Assembly: GCF_023556315.2 (NCBI RefSeq)
Contig: NZ_CP116221.1
Coordinates: 496,001-560,000 of the forward strand
From: Psychroserpens ponticola
GTDB lineage: Bacteria > Bacteroidota > Bacteroidia > Flavobacteriales > Flavobacteriaceae
Direction: 5' to 3'
Length of the DNA stretch: 64,000 nt
Shown piece by piece: positions 23,984-33,605 of the stretch. The notes beneath the pieces were generated by a model. It had not been told where the DNA came from. It ran no database searches and worked only from the letters and a program-made list of their open reading frames with translations. Each line of letters starts with the position of its first letter. Position 1 is the first letter of the stretch. The position numbers and the translations under genes were made by a program.

Positions 23984-26398
23984 ATGGTCTTCAACTATAT
24001 TAAACTTGCATGTCGTAACCTTTGGAAGGATAGAGTATTTACATGTCTTAATATTTTAGGCTTATCTGTAGCATTTTGCGTAGCCACGCTTTTAATAATC
24101 TCATCATTAGATGAATTAGCCACAGATCAGTTTCATGAAGAAAAAGATAACCTTTACAAAGTATATGCTACTGAGCAAACAGTTAAGGGCCCAAAAGAAG
24201 CTATTTCACGACCAATACCGTTTGCTCCAACATTGCAAAACGAGGTGCCTGGAATAGAGAAGATTTCTAGACATTTAGAAATGAATACATTGGTGTCTGA
24301 TGGAGATAAAGAGCTAATCTTAGATTTGTCTTATGTGGATCAAGATTTTCTGCAATTATTTACGTTTCCTGTTTTAAAAGGAGAAACTGATTCTCCTCTC
24401 GCTAAAAAATCATCGGTCGTTTTAACGCAAAAGTCAGCAAATATGCTATTTGGTACAGATGAGGTTGTTGGAAAAACAATAATGATTCAAAAGGAAAATG
24501 TAAAAGAACCCTTTACAATTACTGCAATTCTAAAAGATATTCCACATGAAAGCTCAATGGGTTTTCATCTGTTATTGGCATTTGATGAGAGTCCAAATTA
24601 TAAAGAGAATTTAAATGCATGGAATAGTCGAAATCATAGTGTTTATCTTAAACTGTCTAAAGGTGTAACCACTCAGCAATTTGAAGAACGTACAAGAGCA
24701 TTTGTAGCTAAACATTATAAAGAAACTATCGATGATGCTAAGAGAGATGGTGTGTCTGTAGATGTAAATGGACAATACTACCAATTCCGTTTGTTTCCCT
24801 TTGCAGAGAGTGAGTTTACATCATTCAAAGGTGGTATCGCTAATGTTTCGCACACCATGCCTTACATAGTGCTAGGTATTGCTATTCTTATCCTATTCAT
24901 TGCTAGTGTTAATTTTATTAATATGAGCGTTGCAAAAAGCGGACAACGACTTCGCGAAATAGGAATGCGAAAAACATTAGGTGCTTCACAATCACAACTT
25001 TTTATTCAATTATGGGTTGAAAGTATCTTCATTTTTACTCTATCCTTAGTTTTAGGGTCATTGTTAGGATATGGTTTGTTGGGAGATTTTCAAACCCTAT
25101 TTAGAACTGAAGGTTCATTCGAAACTTTATTAAGACCACAAATTCTAATGATGCTTTTTGTAACCATTCTTTTAATTACAATCATAGCTGGTGGTTATCC
25201 TGCACTGTTGTTAAGTAAACTTGGTACACTAAAAGCACTTAAAGGTAAATTGGAAGCTAAGGCAGGCACTCAACTACGAAACACGTTAATAATCATCCAA
25301 TTTAGTATTGCAATTTTACTAATAAGCGGAACACTTGTATTGAGCAGTCAAATCAATTACTTAAGACATAAAGATTTAGGGTTTGATAAAAATAATGTTG
25401 TTTCATTTCCTTTTAATGGGAGTTTAGATAGTTATACTGCACTAAACAGATTGCGTAATAGTTTGCAAAACGAACCTGAAGTATTAAGTATAACCGCAGC
25501 CGACAACAATCTTGGCTATGGAAGAGATGGTAGTGGATATACAAGTGTTTCTGGTTTTGATTATGAAGGTAGAGGACTAAAGACACATAGCCTAGTTGTA
25601 GATTATGATTACATAAAGACATTAGGTTTGGAACTAGTTGCTGGTAGAGGTTTTAATCGAGCGTTTTCAACAGATAGTTTATCAATGGTTATAAATGAAA
25701 CCATGGCAAAAGAATATGGCAAAGAAAACCCTTTAGATGTAACTGTTGCTATAGGAGATAGTTCGCGTTATAATGTAATTGGAGTGGTGAAAGATTATAA
25801 TTTTAGAGGTTTAAAACGACAGGTAGAGCCTATTACTATGTTTATGGATAATAGTTTAGGATATTATTATGCGTTTGTTCAAGTAGATCCTAAAAATGCA
25901 ATTTCAGCATATGATAAAATTGAAAAAGCATGGAAAGATATAGAGCCAAATGCACCGTTTTTAGGGTCTTTTTTAGATGAAAATATTGACAGGACTTTAA
26001 AAAAAGAAAAAGTCCTTACAACCATTATAACTAGTGGTTCTATTGTGGCTATTATATTAAGCTGTATTGGTTTGTTTGCAATATCCATGATTATGGTAAA
26101 TCAAAGAACTAAAGAAATTGGAGTAAGGAAAATTGTTGGTGCCAGTATTACTGGTTTGATGAAATTATTATTAGGTGATTTTATAAAACTTGTAATACTT
26201 GCCTTTGTAATAGCAACTCCTGTAGCTTGGTGGTTGAGTTATAAATGGTTAGAAGAATATTCATATAAAATCTCACTTAATTTTGGATTTTTTGTTGTAG
26301 CAGGATTAATCACCTTAGTAATTGCACTATTAACAATTGGATATAAAACGATTAAAGCAGCATTGCAAAACCCTGTTGAATCCTTGAGAACTGAATAA
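23984..26398 (+). CDS. Double-FtsX/MacB permease, paralogue 3
   Basis: This 804-residue permease of the same layout has coupling segments LREIGMRKTLGASQSQL and TKEIGVRKIVGASITGL, and C-terminus NPVESLRTE. The first periplasmic domain begins ELATDQFHEEKDNLYKVYA, the usual family pattern. It lies 27 bp after paralogue 2. Its N-terminal helix contains cysteine residues (ARTCLN-like region around CRNLWKDRVFTCLN), absent from the other copies. Confidence 0.85.
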   Translation: MVFNYIKLACRNLWKDRVFTCLNILGLSVAFCVATLLIISSLDELATDQFHEEKDNLYKVYATEQTVKGPKEAISRPIPFAPTLQNEVPGIEKISRHLEMNTLVSDGDKELILDLSYVDQDFLQLFTFPVLKGETDSPLAKKSSVVLTQKSANMLFGTDEVVGKTIMIQKENVKEPFTITAILKDIPHESSMGFHLLLAFDESPNYKENLNAWNSRNHSVYLKLSKGVTTQQFEERTRAFVAKHYKETIDDAKRDGVSVDVNGQYYQFRLFPFAESEFTSFKGGIANVSHTMPYIVLGIAILILFIASVNFINMSVAKSGQRLREIGMRKTLGASQSQLFIQLWVESIFIFTLSLVLGSLLGYGLLGDFQTLFRTEGSFETLLRPQILMMLFVTILLITIIAGGYPALLLSKLGTLKALKGKLEAKAGTQLRNTLIIIQFSIAILLISGTLVLSSQINYLRHKDLGFDKNNVVSFPFNGSLDSYTALNRLRNSLQNEPEVLSITAADNNLGYGRDGSGYTSVSGFDYEGRGLKTHSLVVDYDYIKTLGLELVAGRGFNRAFSTDSLSMVINETMAKEYGKENPLDVTVAIGDSSRYNVIGVVKDYNFRGLKRQVEPITMFMDNSLGYYYAFVQVDPKNAISAYDKIEKAWKDIEPNAPFLGSFLDENIDRTLKKEKVLTTIITSGSIVAIILSCIGLFAISMIMVNQRTKEIGVRKIVGASITGLMKLLLGDFIKLVILAFVIATPVAWWLSYKWLEEYSYKISLNFGFFVVAGLITLVIALLTIGYKTIKAALQNPVESLRTE

Positions 26399-26418
26399 CC
26401 AATCAAAACAGTATAATC

Positions 26419-28863
26419 ATGATTAGAAATTATTTCAAAATAGCATGGAGAAATATTATGAAACACAAAGTGTTTTCTCTAATTAATATTATTGGTCTAA
26501 CTATAGGTCTTAGCGCTTCATTTGTTATTAGTCTAATGATTTATTACGATGTAACTTTTGATACATTTCATAAAGATGGAGATCGTATTTATAGAGTTGT
26601 ATCCGATTTTATTACGCCTGATGGGAGTTTCCATAATTCAGGTGTAACATTGGCTCTTGAAGATGAAATAGCTGATAATAGTAATTTTGAAGCTGTAGGT
26701 GGTTTTTATGTTGAACGTCCTATGAAAGTAAAAAATCAAAGTACAGATGTTGAATTTAAATTACCAAAATTTGTCATCTATGCTGACCAAGGTTATTTTG
26801 ATATATTCGATTATAATTTTTTAGCTGGCGAAGAACAGAATGTGTTTACAGGTCCTAATCAAGTTGTTCTTACTGAAAAACGCGCATCTCAATATTTTCC
26901 AAAATTATCTCCTAATGAAATAGTTGGCAAAACACTAGTTTATAACGACTCCTTAAATGCAACCGTTACAGGTATTGTTGAAAATTTTAAGGAACGAACT
27001 GATCTTGTTTTTCAAGAAGTAATTTCGCGTCCAACTCTATTACAAACTAGACTTCGAGAAAATATATTAAATAAAAATTGGAATAATACAAATTCAAACT
27101 CACAACTCTTTGTAAAAGTAACTTCTAATGCAGACCTCGAAACGCTTCAAAAACGATTAGATAATTTAGCAACTGAACATGAAGATGAAGAGTCTAAAAA
27201 GTATGGTGATAAACGTCGTTTTACGTTGCAACCAATTCAAGATATTCACTTTAATGAAAACTATGGGATTTACGATTGGTCTAATGGTCAAGCAAGTAAA
27301 TCGTTATTAAAAAACCTAGCCTTAGTAGCGCTGTTTTTGCTATTGCTTGGGTGTATTAATTTTATTAATTTAAATACAGCTCAGGCTTCTCAAAGAGCTA
27401 AGGAAATTGGGATTAGGAAAACACTTGGTAGTTCAAAAAAGCAATTGGTTACTCAATTTTTGGGAGAAACTTTTTTACTGGTGCTTTTTTCTTCAATCCT
27501 ATCATTATTGCTTTCTAAATGGTTAATTACTGTCTTTTCAGATTTTGTTCCAAAAGGCTTAGATTTTGAATTATTTCAATCACCAATAATTATAAGTGGA
27601 GTTGTTTTGCTTTTAATTTTAGTGACTCTTCTTTCAGGATTTTATCCAGCACTTGTATTATCAAGATTTAATACAGTTTCTGTTTTAAAACAGAATATAG
27701 GAGTTGGAGATAAAAAAGTAGGACTCAGAAAATTTCTAACCGTTTTTCAATTTACAATAGCTCAAGTTTTTATTATAGCAACGCTTTTGGTTGGAAAACA
27801 AATTAATTACCTTCTAAATAAGGATATGGGATTTAAAACAGATGCTGTTGTTTCTGTTTATAAGCCAATAGAAGTTAGTAGCCTGGATAAAATAGAGTTG
27901 TTTGCTGAAAAACTTCAAGCTATTCCAGAACTAAAGAAAATTAGCCTAGGTGGTGCGCCTCCAGCTTCAGAAAGCAGCAATGTTACAGATATGAGACGAA
28001 TGATTGGTGATGAGGAAATCTATGGAGATATACAATTGCTAGCTGGTGATAGAAACTTCTTAGAACTCTTTGAAATAAAGTTGCTTGCTGGTCGTGGATA
28101 TCGTAATGATACTATTAAAGAATTAGTAATCAATGAGGCTGCCAGAAAATTCTACGGCTTCGAATCTCCAGAAGATGCTATTGGTAAAACACTTCTTTAC
28201 GATAAAGAAAACTTGCCTATTGTAGGAGTTATGAGTGATTTTCATCAACGATCATTAAAAGCAGAAATTAGACCAATGGCATTACGAGGTGATTGGTATA
28301 GAGAAAGTTGGACATACTTTCAAGCCGTACATATAGCGTTTAAGAATGATTCACCTGAAAGTTTAAAAACGAGCCTTTCAAAGATTGAAAATGTATTCAA
28401 AGACGTTTATCCAGATAGTAATTTTAGGTTAGAGTTCGTTGATGAAACCATTCAAAATTTTTACCAACGTGAACAAAAAATATCGAAACTTCTAAATTGG
28501 GCTACAGGCTTATCTATTTTAATTAGCTGTTTGGGATTACTCGGACTTGTGATTTATACCACAAACCGACGTGTTAAAGAAATTGGTGTTCGTAAAGTTT
28601 TAGGAGCTTCATTGATGCAAATAAATACATTGCTTTGTAAAGAGTTTTTAGTGTTAGTTACCATTGCTTTTATTGTTGCATCTCCTATTGCATGGTATGG
28701 TATTAATAATTGGTTGCAGGATTTTGTGTATAAAACGAGTATTAATTTCTGGGTGTTTTTAATAAGTGGTTGTGCTATGATTTTCTTTGCTTTATTAGTG
28801 ATTAGTATCAAAACGTTACAAGCTGCAAATGCTAATCCTGTCAACGCTTTACGATCAGAGTAA
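26419..28863 (+). CDS. Double-FtsX/MacB permease, paralogue 4
   Basis: This 814-residue permease, the longest of the five, has coupling segments AKEIGIRKTLGSSKKQL and VKEIGVRKVLGASLMQI. The N-terminus IRNYFKIAWRNIMKHKVFSL is close to that of paralogue 5, and the C-terminus is NPVNALRSE. It lies 20 bp after paralogue 3. The domain order is as in paralogue 1. Confidence 0.85.
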   Translation: MIRNYFKIAWRNIMKHKVFSLINIIGLTIGLSASFVISLMIYYDVTFDTFHKDGDRIYRVVSDFITPDGSFHNSGVTLALEDEIADNSNFEAVGGFYVERPMKVKNQSTDVEFKLPKFVIYADQGYFDIFDYNFLAGEEQNVFTGPNQVVLTEKRASQYFPKLSPNEIVGKTLVYNDSLNATVTGIVENFKERTDLVFQEVISRPTLLQTRLRENILNKNWNNTNSNSQLFVKVTSNADLETLQKRLDNLATEHEDEESKKYGDKRRFTLQPIQDIHFNENYGIYDWSNGQASKSLLKNLALVALFLLLLGCINFINLNTAQASQRAKEIGIRKTLGSSKKQLVTQFLGETFLLVLFSSILSLLLSKWLITVFSDFVPKGLDFELFQSPIIISGVVLLLILVTLLSGFYPALVLSRFNTVSVLKQNIGVGDKKVGLRKFLTVFQFTIAQVFIIATLLVGKQINYLLNKDMGFKTDAVVSVYKPIEVSSLDKIELFAEKLQAIPELKKISLGGAPPASESSNVTDMRRMIGDEEIYGDIQLLAGDRNFLELFEIKLLAGRGYRNDTIKELVINEAARKFYGFESPEDAIGKTLLYDKENLPIVGVMSDFHQRSLKAEIRPMALRGDWYRESWTYFQAVHIAFKNDSPESLKTSLSKIENVFKDVYPDSNFRLEFVDETIQNFYQREQKISKLLNWATGLSILISCLGLLGLVIYTTNRRVKEIGVRKVLGASLMQINTLLCKEFLVLVTIAFIVASPIAWYGINNWLQDFVYKTSINFWVFLISGCAMIFFALLVISIKTLQAANANPVNALRSE

Positions 28864-28888
28864 ATTAATCGTTTAAAACCTATTAGTC

Positions 28889-31276
28889 ATGATAAAAACG
28901 TATATAAAAATAGCATGGAGAAACATTAAAGGGAATCCTCTTTTTTCATCTATAAATGTTTTAGGGTTAACATTAAGTCTTGCTATTTCAACCTTGTTGT
29001 TTATGTTTATTAATCACGAGAATAGTTTTAATACTATGTTCTCACAAAAGAATCAGATTTATAGAGTTTTAATGGAAACATCTGAAAGTCATAGCAATGA
29101 AATATATGCAACAGTTCCAGCAATGGTTGCACCAACCAGCATGGTCGAAATACCAGAAGTGTTAGATGCTGTTCGTTTTTTAAAACATGGTTTTGGTGAG
29201 CCTGCTTATATAAGTACTGGTGATTCAGAATTTATTGAATCGTCATTATACTATGCAGATTCTAGTCTATTTAAAATTTTTGATTTTAAATTAATTCAAG
29301 GCTTTGAAAATGAAGCATTAGTGAAGCCAAATACAGCAATAATTTCTAAAAATACTGCTTTGCTATATTTTGGAACTGACCAAGTAATAGGTAAGCTTTT
29401 TAAAATAGACGACAGGCTGAACATTGAAATCACAGGAGTCTTTCAAGATTTACCATCAAATACAACTTTAGATGGTAATGTTTATGTTTCTTTTGCTACG
29501 AGCTTTTTTTCTAAAAGACCAACCTGGTCTAATGCAAGTTTGGAAACTTATATTTTAACAGCAAAAGGTGCAACCCAAAAGTCTTTAAAATCGAAGTTTA
29601 AAATAATGCTAGATAAGCATATTGAGAAAGAATCACAATGGTATGCTTTAAACACCCAACAACTAGAAAGAGTTCATTTGTATTCTAGTCATATCCAAAA
29701 TGCTTATAGTTCTCGAAAAGGCTCAATAGATCAAGTAAAGAGTTTGTCTTGGCTTGCGTTATTAATTCTTGTAATCGCATGTATCAATTATATGAATCTT
29801 ACTACGGCTCGTTCTCAAATACGCTCTCGTGAAATAGGTGTAAGTAAAACATTGGGCGCGTCTATTAGTAATTTAATGATGCGGTTTTATGCGGAAACTG
29901 GGCTCATAACAGCAATTTCAATGCTTCTTGGTATAGGTTTGGCATTGCTGTGTTTGCCATTATTTAATCAGATTGCAGGCAAAGAGATTCCTGATTCAAT
30001 GTTGTGGTCTGTAATGTTTCTTTTATCACTTGTGACTATTTGGGTAATTACAACTTTGCTTGCAGGTTCTTATCCTGCAATATATATGTCCCATCTTTCT
30101 GCTAAAAATATATTAAAAGGAGGAAAAATAGGATCGTTTTGGGCTACTAATGTAAGAAAAGGTCTCGTTGTTATACAGTTTGGAGCATCTACTGTGCTTA
30201 TAATTGGTGTCGTTGTAATTTATAATCAATTGAAATTCATTCAAGAAAAAGATTTAGGATTCGATACAGAACAAGTCATGGCAATTTCTATTAATGGCAT
30301 AAATGACGTTAATAATGTAAAGGTTTTAGAACAAGAGTTAGGTGAATTATCTATGATTACAAATGTTGGAGCTGCACAAGGTTTTCCTGGAAAAACAGTA
30401 AGCGGAAGAATGGTGCAAAACCCACTTGAAGACGATGGAGGAATATCTGTACAGACAAATCGTGTTGATGCTGAAGCGCTTAATGTTATGGGATTGCGGT
30501 TTATTGCTGGAAAAAATATACCAGTTATTAAAAGCGAAGGCGATTCATTAGTTGATGTTGTGGTTAATAAAAAGATAGCAGACTACTTGGGTTATACACC
30601 AGAAGAAGCTATTGGTAAAAACATTCAAATGTTACCGAGTCAGAATGCGTTTATTGTTGGTGTTGTAGATGATTTCAATTATGCTTCATTACGTGAGCCA
30701 ATAGGTGCATATGCATTTCATAATTTTCCTAGTGAATATAAAGAATATCTCTTGGTTAAAATGAAAGTAGCTGATTTGCAGAAAAGTATATCAAGCATAG
30801 AAAAAAAGTTTAAAAAGGTAGCGCCAAATATTCCATTCGACTATAGTTTTTTAGATCAAAATATTGAACAATTATATCTTGAAGAAAAACAAACCGCTTC
30901 TATTGGAATGGTATTCTCTTTACTCGCCATATTTGTAGCTTGTTTAGGTCTTTTCGGTCTTGCAGCTTTTACTGCAGAACAACGTGGTAAAGAAATAGGA
31001 ATTCGTAAAGTACTAGGAGCTTCCGTTACTAGTATCGTGAAACTATTGTCTGCAGATTTTATCAAATTGGTCGCTATTGCTTTATTAATTTCATTTCCAT
31101 TGGCTTATTATGTAATGAATAATTGGTTGCAAGATTTCACATATAGAATCAATATGAGTTGGCAACCTTTTGTTTTTACTGGATTATGCGCTATTGGAAT
31201 TGCTATGATTACAGTAAGTTTTCAAGCTGTTAAAGCAGCTGTGGCAAATCCAGTGGATAGTTTAAAAACAGAGTAG
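28889..31276 (+). CDS. Double-FtsX/MacB permease, paralogue 5
   Basis: This 795-residue permease has coupling segments SREIGVSKTLGASISNL and GKEIGIRKVLGASVTSI. The first has S where the others have R (GIRK or GVRK). It ends NPVDSLKTE and lies directly before the second ATPase (20-bp gap). The first periplasmic domain opens NHENSFNTMFSQKNQIYRVL. Confidence 0.85.
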   Translation: MIKTYIKIAWRNIKGNPLFSSINVLGLTLSLAISTLLFMFINHENSFNTMFSQKNQIYRVLMETSESHSNEIYATVPAMVAPTSMVEIPEVLDAVRFLKHGFGEPAYISTGDSEFIESSLYYADSSLFKIFDFKLIQGFENEALVKPNTAIISKNTALLYFGTDQVIGKLFKIDDRLNIEITGVFQDLPSNTTLDGNVYVSFATSFFSKRPTWSNASLETYILTAKGATQKSLKSKFKIMLDKHIEKESQWYALNTQQLERVHLYSSHIQNAYSSRKGSIDQVKSLSWLALLILVIACINYMNLTTARSQIRSREIGVSKTLGASISNLMMRFYAETGLITAISMLLGIGLALLCLPLFNQIAGKEIPDSMLWSVMFLLSLVTIWVITTLLAGSYPAIYMSHLSAKNILKGGKIGSFWATNVRKGLVVIQFGASTVLIIGVVVIYNQLKFIQEKDLGFDTEQVMAISINGINDVNNVKVLEQELGELSMITNVGAAQGFPGKTVSGRMVQNPLEDDGGISVQTNRVDAEALNVMGLRFIAGKNIPVIKSEGDSLVDVVVNKKIADYLGYTPEEAIGKNIQMLPSQNAFIVGVVDDFNYASLREPIGAYAFHNFPSEYKEYLLVKMKVADLQKSISSIEKKFKKVAPNIPFDYSFLDQNIEQLYLEEKQTASIGMVFSLLAIFVACLGLFGLAAFTAEQRGKEIGIRKVLGASVTSIVKLLSADFIKLVAIALLISFPLAYYVMNNWLQDFTYRINMSWQPFVFTGLCAIGIAMITVSFQAVKAAVANPVDSLKTE

Positions 31277-31296
31277 TAATTAAAGCTAAAATCAAA

Positions 31297-31974
31297 ATGA
31301 AAAATACACTATTAAGTCTAAACGAAGCATCAAGAACTGTTAATTCAGGACATAATAAAGTTACAGTATTAAATACTATCAATCTACAAGTTAAAGAAGG
31401 TGAGTTTATTTCATTAATGGGACCTTCTGGTTCTGGAAAATCGACCTTACTCAATTGTATAGGAATGTTAGATGATTTTACAGATGGTGGTTATACGTTT
31501 TTAGGTGAACCTGTACATCGCATGAAAGAAAAAAACAGATCTAAACTCTATAAAGAATATATCGGTTTTGTCTTTCAAGCATATCATCTAATTGATGAAT
31601 TAACAGTGCAAGAAAATATCGAAACACCTTTACTTTATAAAAATGTAAAATCTTCAGAACGAAAAGCTTTAGTAGCTGATATGTTAGACCGATTTAACAT
31701 TGTTGGTAAAAAAGATTTATTTCCTATTCAATTAAGTGGAGGTCAACAACAATTAGTTGGCATAGCAAGAGCTTTAATAAGTAAACCAAAGTTGATATTA
31801 GCAGATGAACCTACTGGGAATCTAAACTCAAAACAAAGTGAAGAGATTATGGCGTTATTTTCTCAACTTAATAATGAAGGTGTCACTATTATTCAAGCGA
31901 CACATTCAGAAAAGAATGCATCTTACGGTTCGCGAATTGTTAATCTTCTCGATGGAAAAATAGTCACAGAATAA
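31297..31974 (+). CDS. Second ABC ATP-binding protein with altered motifs
   Basis: This 225-residue paralogue of the ATPase at 18300 has an intact Walker A (GPSGSGKST) and a Q-loop with FVFQAYHLIDELTVQENI. The signature is LSGGQQQLVGIARA (L for the usual R). The D-loop is GNLNS (N for D after Walker B ADEPTG), and the switch histidine is present (QATHSEKN). Such changes often mark an ATPase with weak or asymmetric activity. Inference: it may pair with the canonical ATPase as a heterodimer, or serve a subset of the permeases. Confidence 0.85.
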   Translation: MKNTLLSLNEASRTVNSGHNKVTVLNTINLQVKEGEFISLMGPSGSGKSTLLNCIGMLDDFTDGGYTFLGEPVHRMKEKNRSKLYKEYIGFVFQAYHLIDELTVQENIETPLLYKNVKSSERKALVADMLDRFNIVGKKDLFPIQLSGGQQQLVGIARALISKPKLILADEPTGNLNSKQSEEIMALFSQLNNEGVTIIQATHSEKNASYGSRIVNLLDGKIVTE

Positions 31975-31984
31975 GCTAAATAGT

Positions 31985-33424
31985 ATGAAACAGAAAACAA
32001 TAATTTACGCCTTCATGATGATGATGGTTTGGGGAGGATTTGCTCAAAGTGAACTAGAAATTAGTTATTCGTTAGAAGAATGCCTTAGTATGGCTTTGAA
32101 AAATAATTTAGACTTAAAATCTACCCATTTAAATGCTGATAGAGAAAAAGTTAATCACCAACGTTCAAAAGCAAATTTATTACCATCTATTAATGGAGAT
32201 TTTAATTTGGGAGTTAATAGAGGACGAAGTATTGATCCTTTTACTAATGATTTTATTAATCAAGAGTTTACGTTTTCAAATGTAGGTTTAAACTTAGATG
32301 CTACCATTTTTAATGGGTTCCGATTAATAAATACGGTTAAGCAGAATCAATTAAATAGACTTGCTTCCGAAATGGAAAATGAAGCTGTAAAGCAAGATTT
32401 AGTATTGCGAGTGACCTTAGCATATCTTCAAGTTTCAAATAGTAAGGATAATTTAAGATTGGCGAAACAGCGTCTTGAAACGACCGAAAAACAAATGAAA
32501 ATTCAAGAGGATTTTTATAATAACGAGGTTGGTAATCCTGCTGATTTCACAGATATCGTTGCTCAAAAAGCGATAGACGAAACGAGTATTGTAGTTGCAG
32601 AAATCGGACTCAATAATGCTAAATTATCTCTTACTAGATTACTAAATATAAATAATGAACTCACTTTAGATACAGAAGATTTGCTTTTAGATATTGATCA
32701 TTATGCTTTTTCTGCAGACCAAGTATATGCAGATGCTCTTAAAAATATGGCGACATTTAAAGCCAATGAACTTAGAGTTGATGCAGCAAAAAAAGGAGTT
32801 AGTATAGCAAAAGCTCAATTTACACCAGAGTTTTCTGTTTTTGCAGGCGTTAATTCAAATTATTCAAGTGCAGCTCAAATATTTTCTGAGATAGGTTCAA
32901 GCATTACACCAACAGGAGATTTTGTTACTGTAAATGGTCAAGATTTTCCAGTCCTTACTCATCAAAGTTCATTTAGTTCTGAAGGGATTCCTTATAAAGA
33001 GCAATTAGATAATAATTTAAGCACTGTAGTTGGAGTCGCAGTAAATGTGCCATTGTTTAACGGGTTGAGAGCAAAAAACAATGTGGCTTTAGAAAAAGTT
33101 CGAGTTGAAGAGTCAATTCTAGAATTAGAACGCACACATTTAGATATTAAAAATGCGATTGCTCAAGTGCATTTTGAAATGAATGCAGCTTACTTAAGAT
33201 ATCAAAGTTTAGCAAAACAAGTTGAAGCTTTTGAAGAATCGTATCGCGTAAACGAAATAAGATTTAATAATGGGATTTCAAATTTCTTAAATTATGTGAC
33301 TAGTAAGAATAATTTAGATAACGCTAAAGTTAATTTTACTAATGCAAAATATGAATATATATTACGTGTTAAAGTGTTAGAATATTACAGAGGTAATATG
33401 TTTCAGTTGGAAAATACGATTTAA
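31985..33424 (+). CDS. TolC-family outer-membrane efflux protein
   Basis: This 479-residue protein has a signal peptide (1-20, ending GGFAQ) and two outer-membrane-efflux repeats. Each has long coiled-coil helices: YSLEECLSMALKNNLDL at the start, ANLLPSINGDFNLG, a central FNGFRLINTVKQN and a second LFNGLRAKNNVALEK. It forms a trimeric channel through the outer membrane and periplasm. It completes the adaptor-ABC-TolC set and is the last gene of the operon, 10 bp after the second ATPase. Confidence 0.88.
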   Translation: MKQKTIIYAFMMMMVWGGFAQSELEISYSLEECLSMALKNNLDLKSTHLNADREKVNHQRSKANLLPSINGDFNLGVNRGRSIDPFTNDFINQEFTFSNVGLNLDATIFNGFRLINTVKQNQLNRLASEMENEAVKQDLVLRVTLAYLQVSNSKDNLRLAKQRLETTEKQMKIQEDFYNNEVGNPADFTDIVAQKAIDETSIVVAEIGLNNAKLSLTRLLNINNELTLDTEDLLLDIDHYAFSADQVYADALKNMATFKANELRVDAAKKGVSIAKAQFTPEFSVFAGVNSNYSSAAQIFSEIGSSITPTGDFVTVNGQDFPVLTHQSSFSSEGIPYKEQLDNNLSTVVGVAVNVPLFNGLRAKNNVALEKVRVEESILELERTHLDIKNAIAQVHFEMNAAYLRYQSLAKQVEAFEESYRVNEIRFNNGISNFLNYVTSKNNLDNAKVNFTNAKYEYILRVKVLEYYRGNMFQLENTI

Positions 33425-33605
33425 GTCTTCAATCAAAAGTTTCAACGGTTTTTCATGTTCAACAAGAAGATCCATTACTGTTTTTTTGTACCTGCATCAC
33501 TAAAAATAACGTTGCATTCGCTTCTTTTCGTTAGGAACAATCTCACTTAATAAACTATGTGGAGCTGGAACTAAATTTCTATCTATAAACCTCATGATGT
33601 TTGTG

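Noticed and set aside
33425-33605. A small gene between tolC-like and the amidohydrolase gene
   Set aside because: No frame with a plausible start and length; the 181 bases look like a convergent 3' region without a clear terminator.
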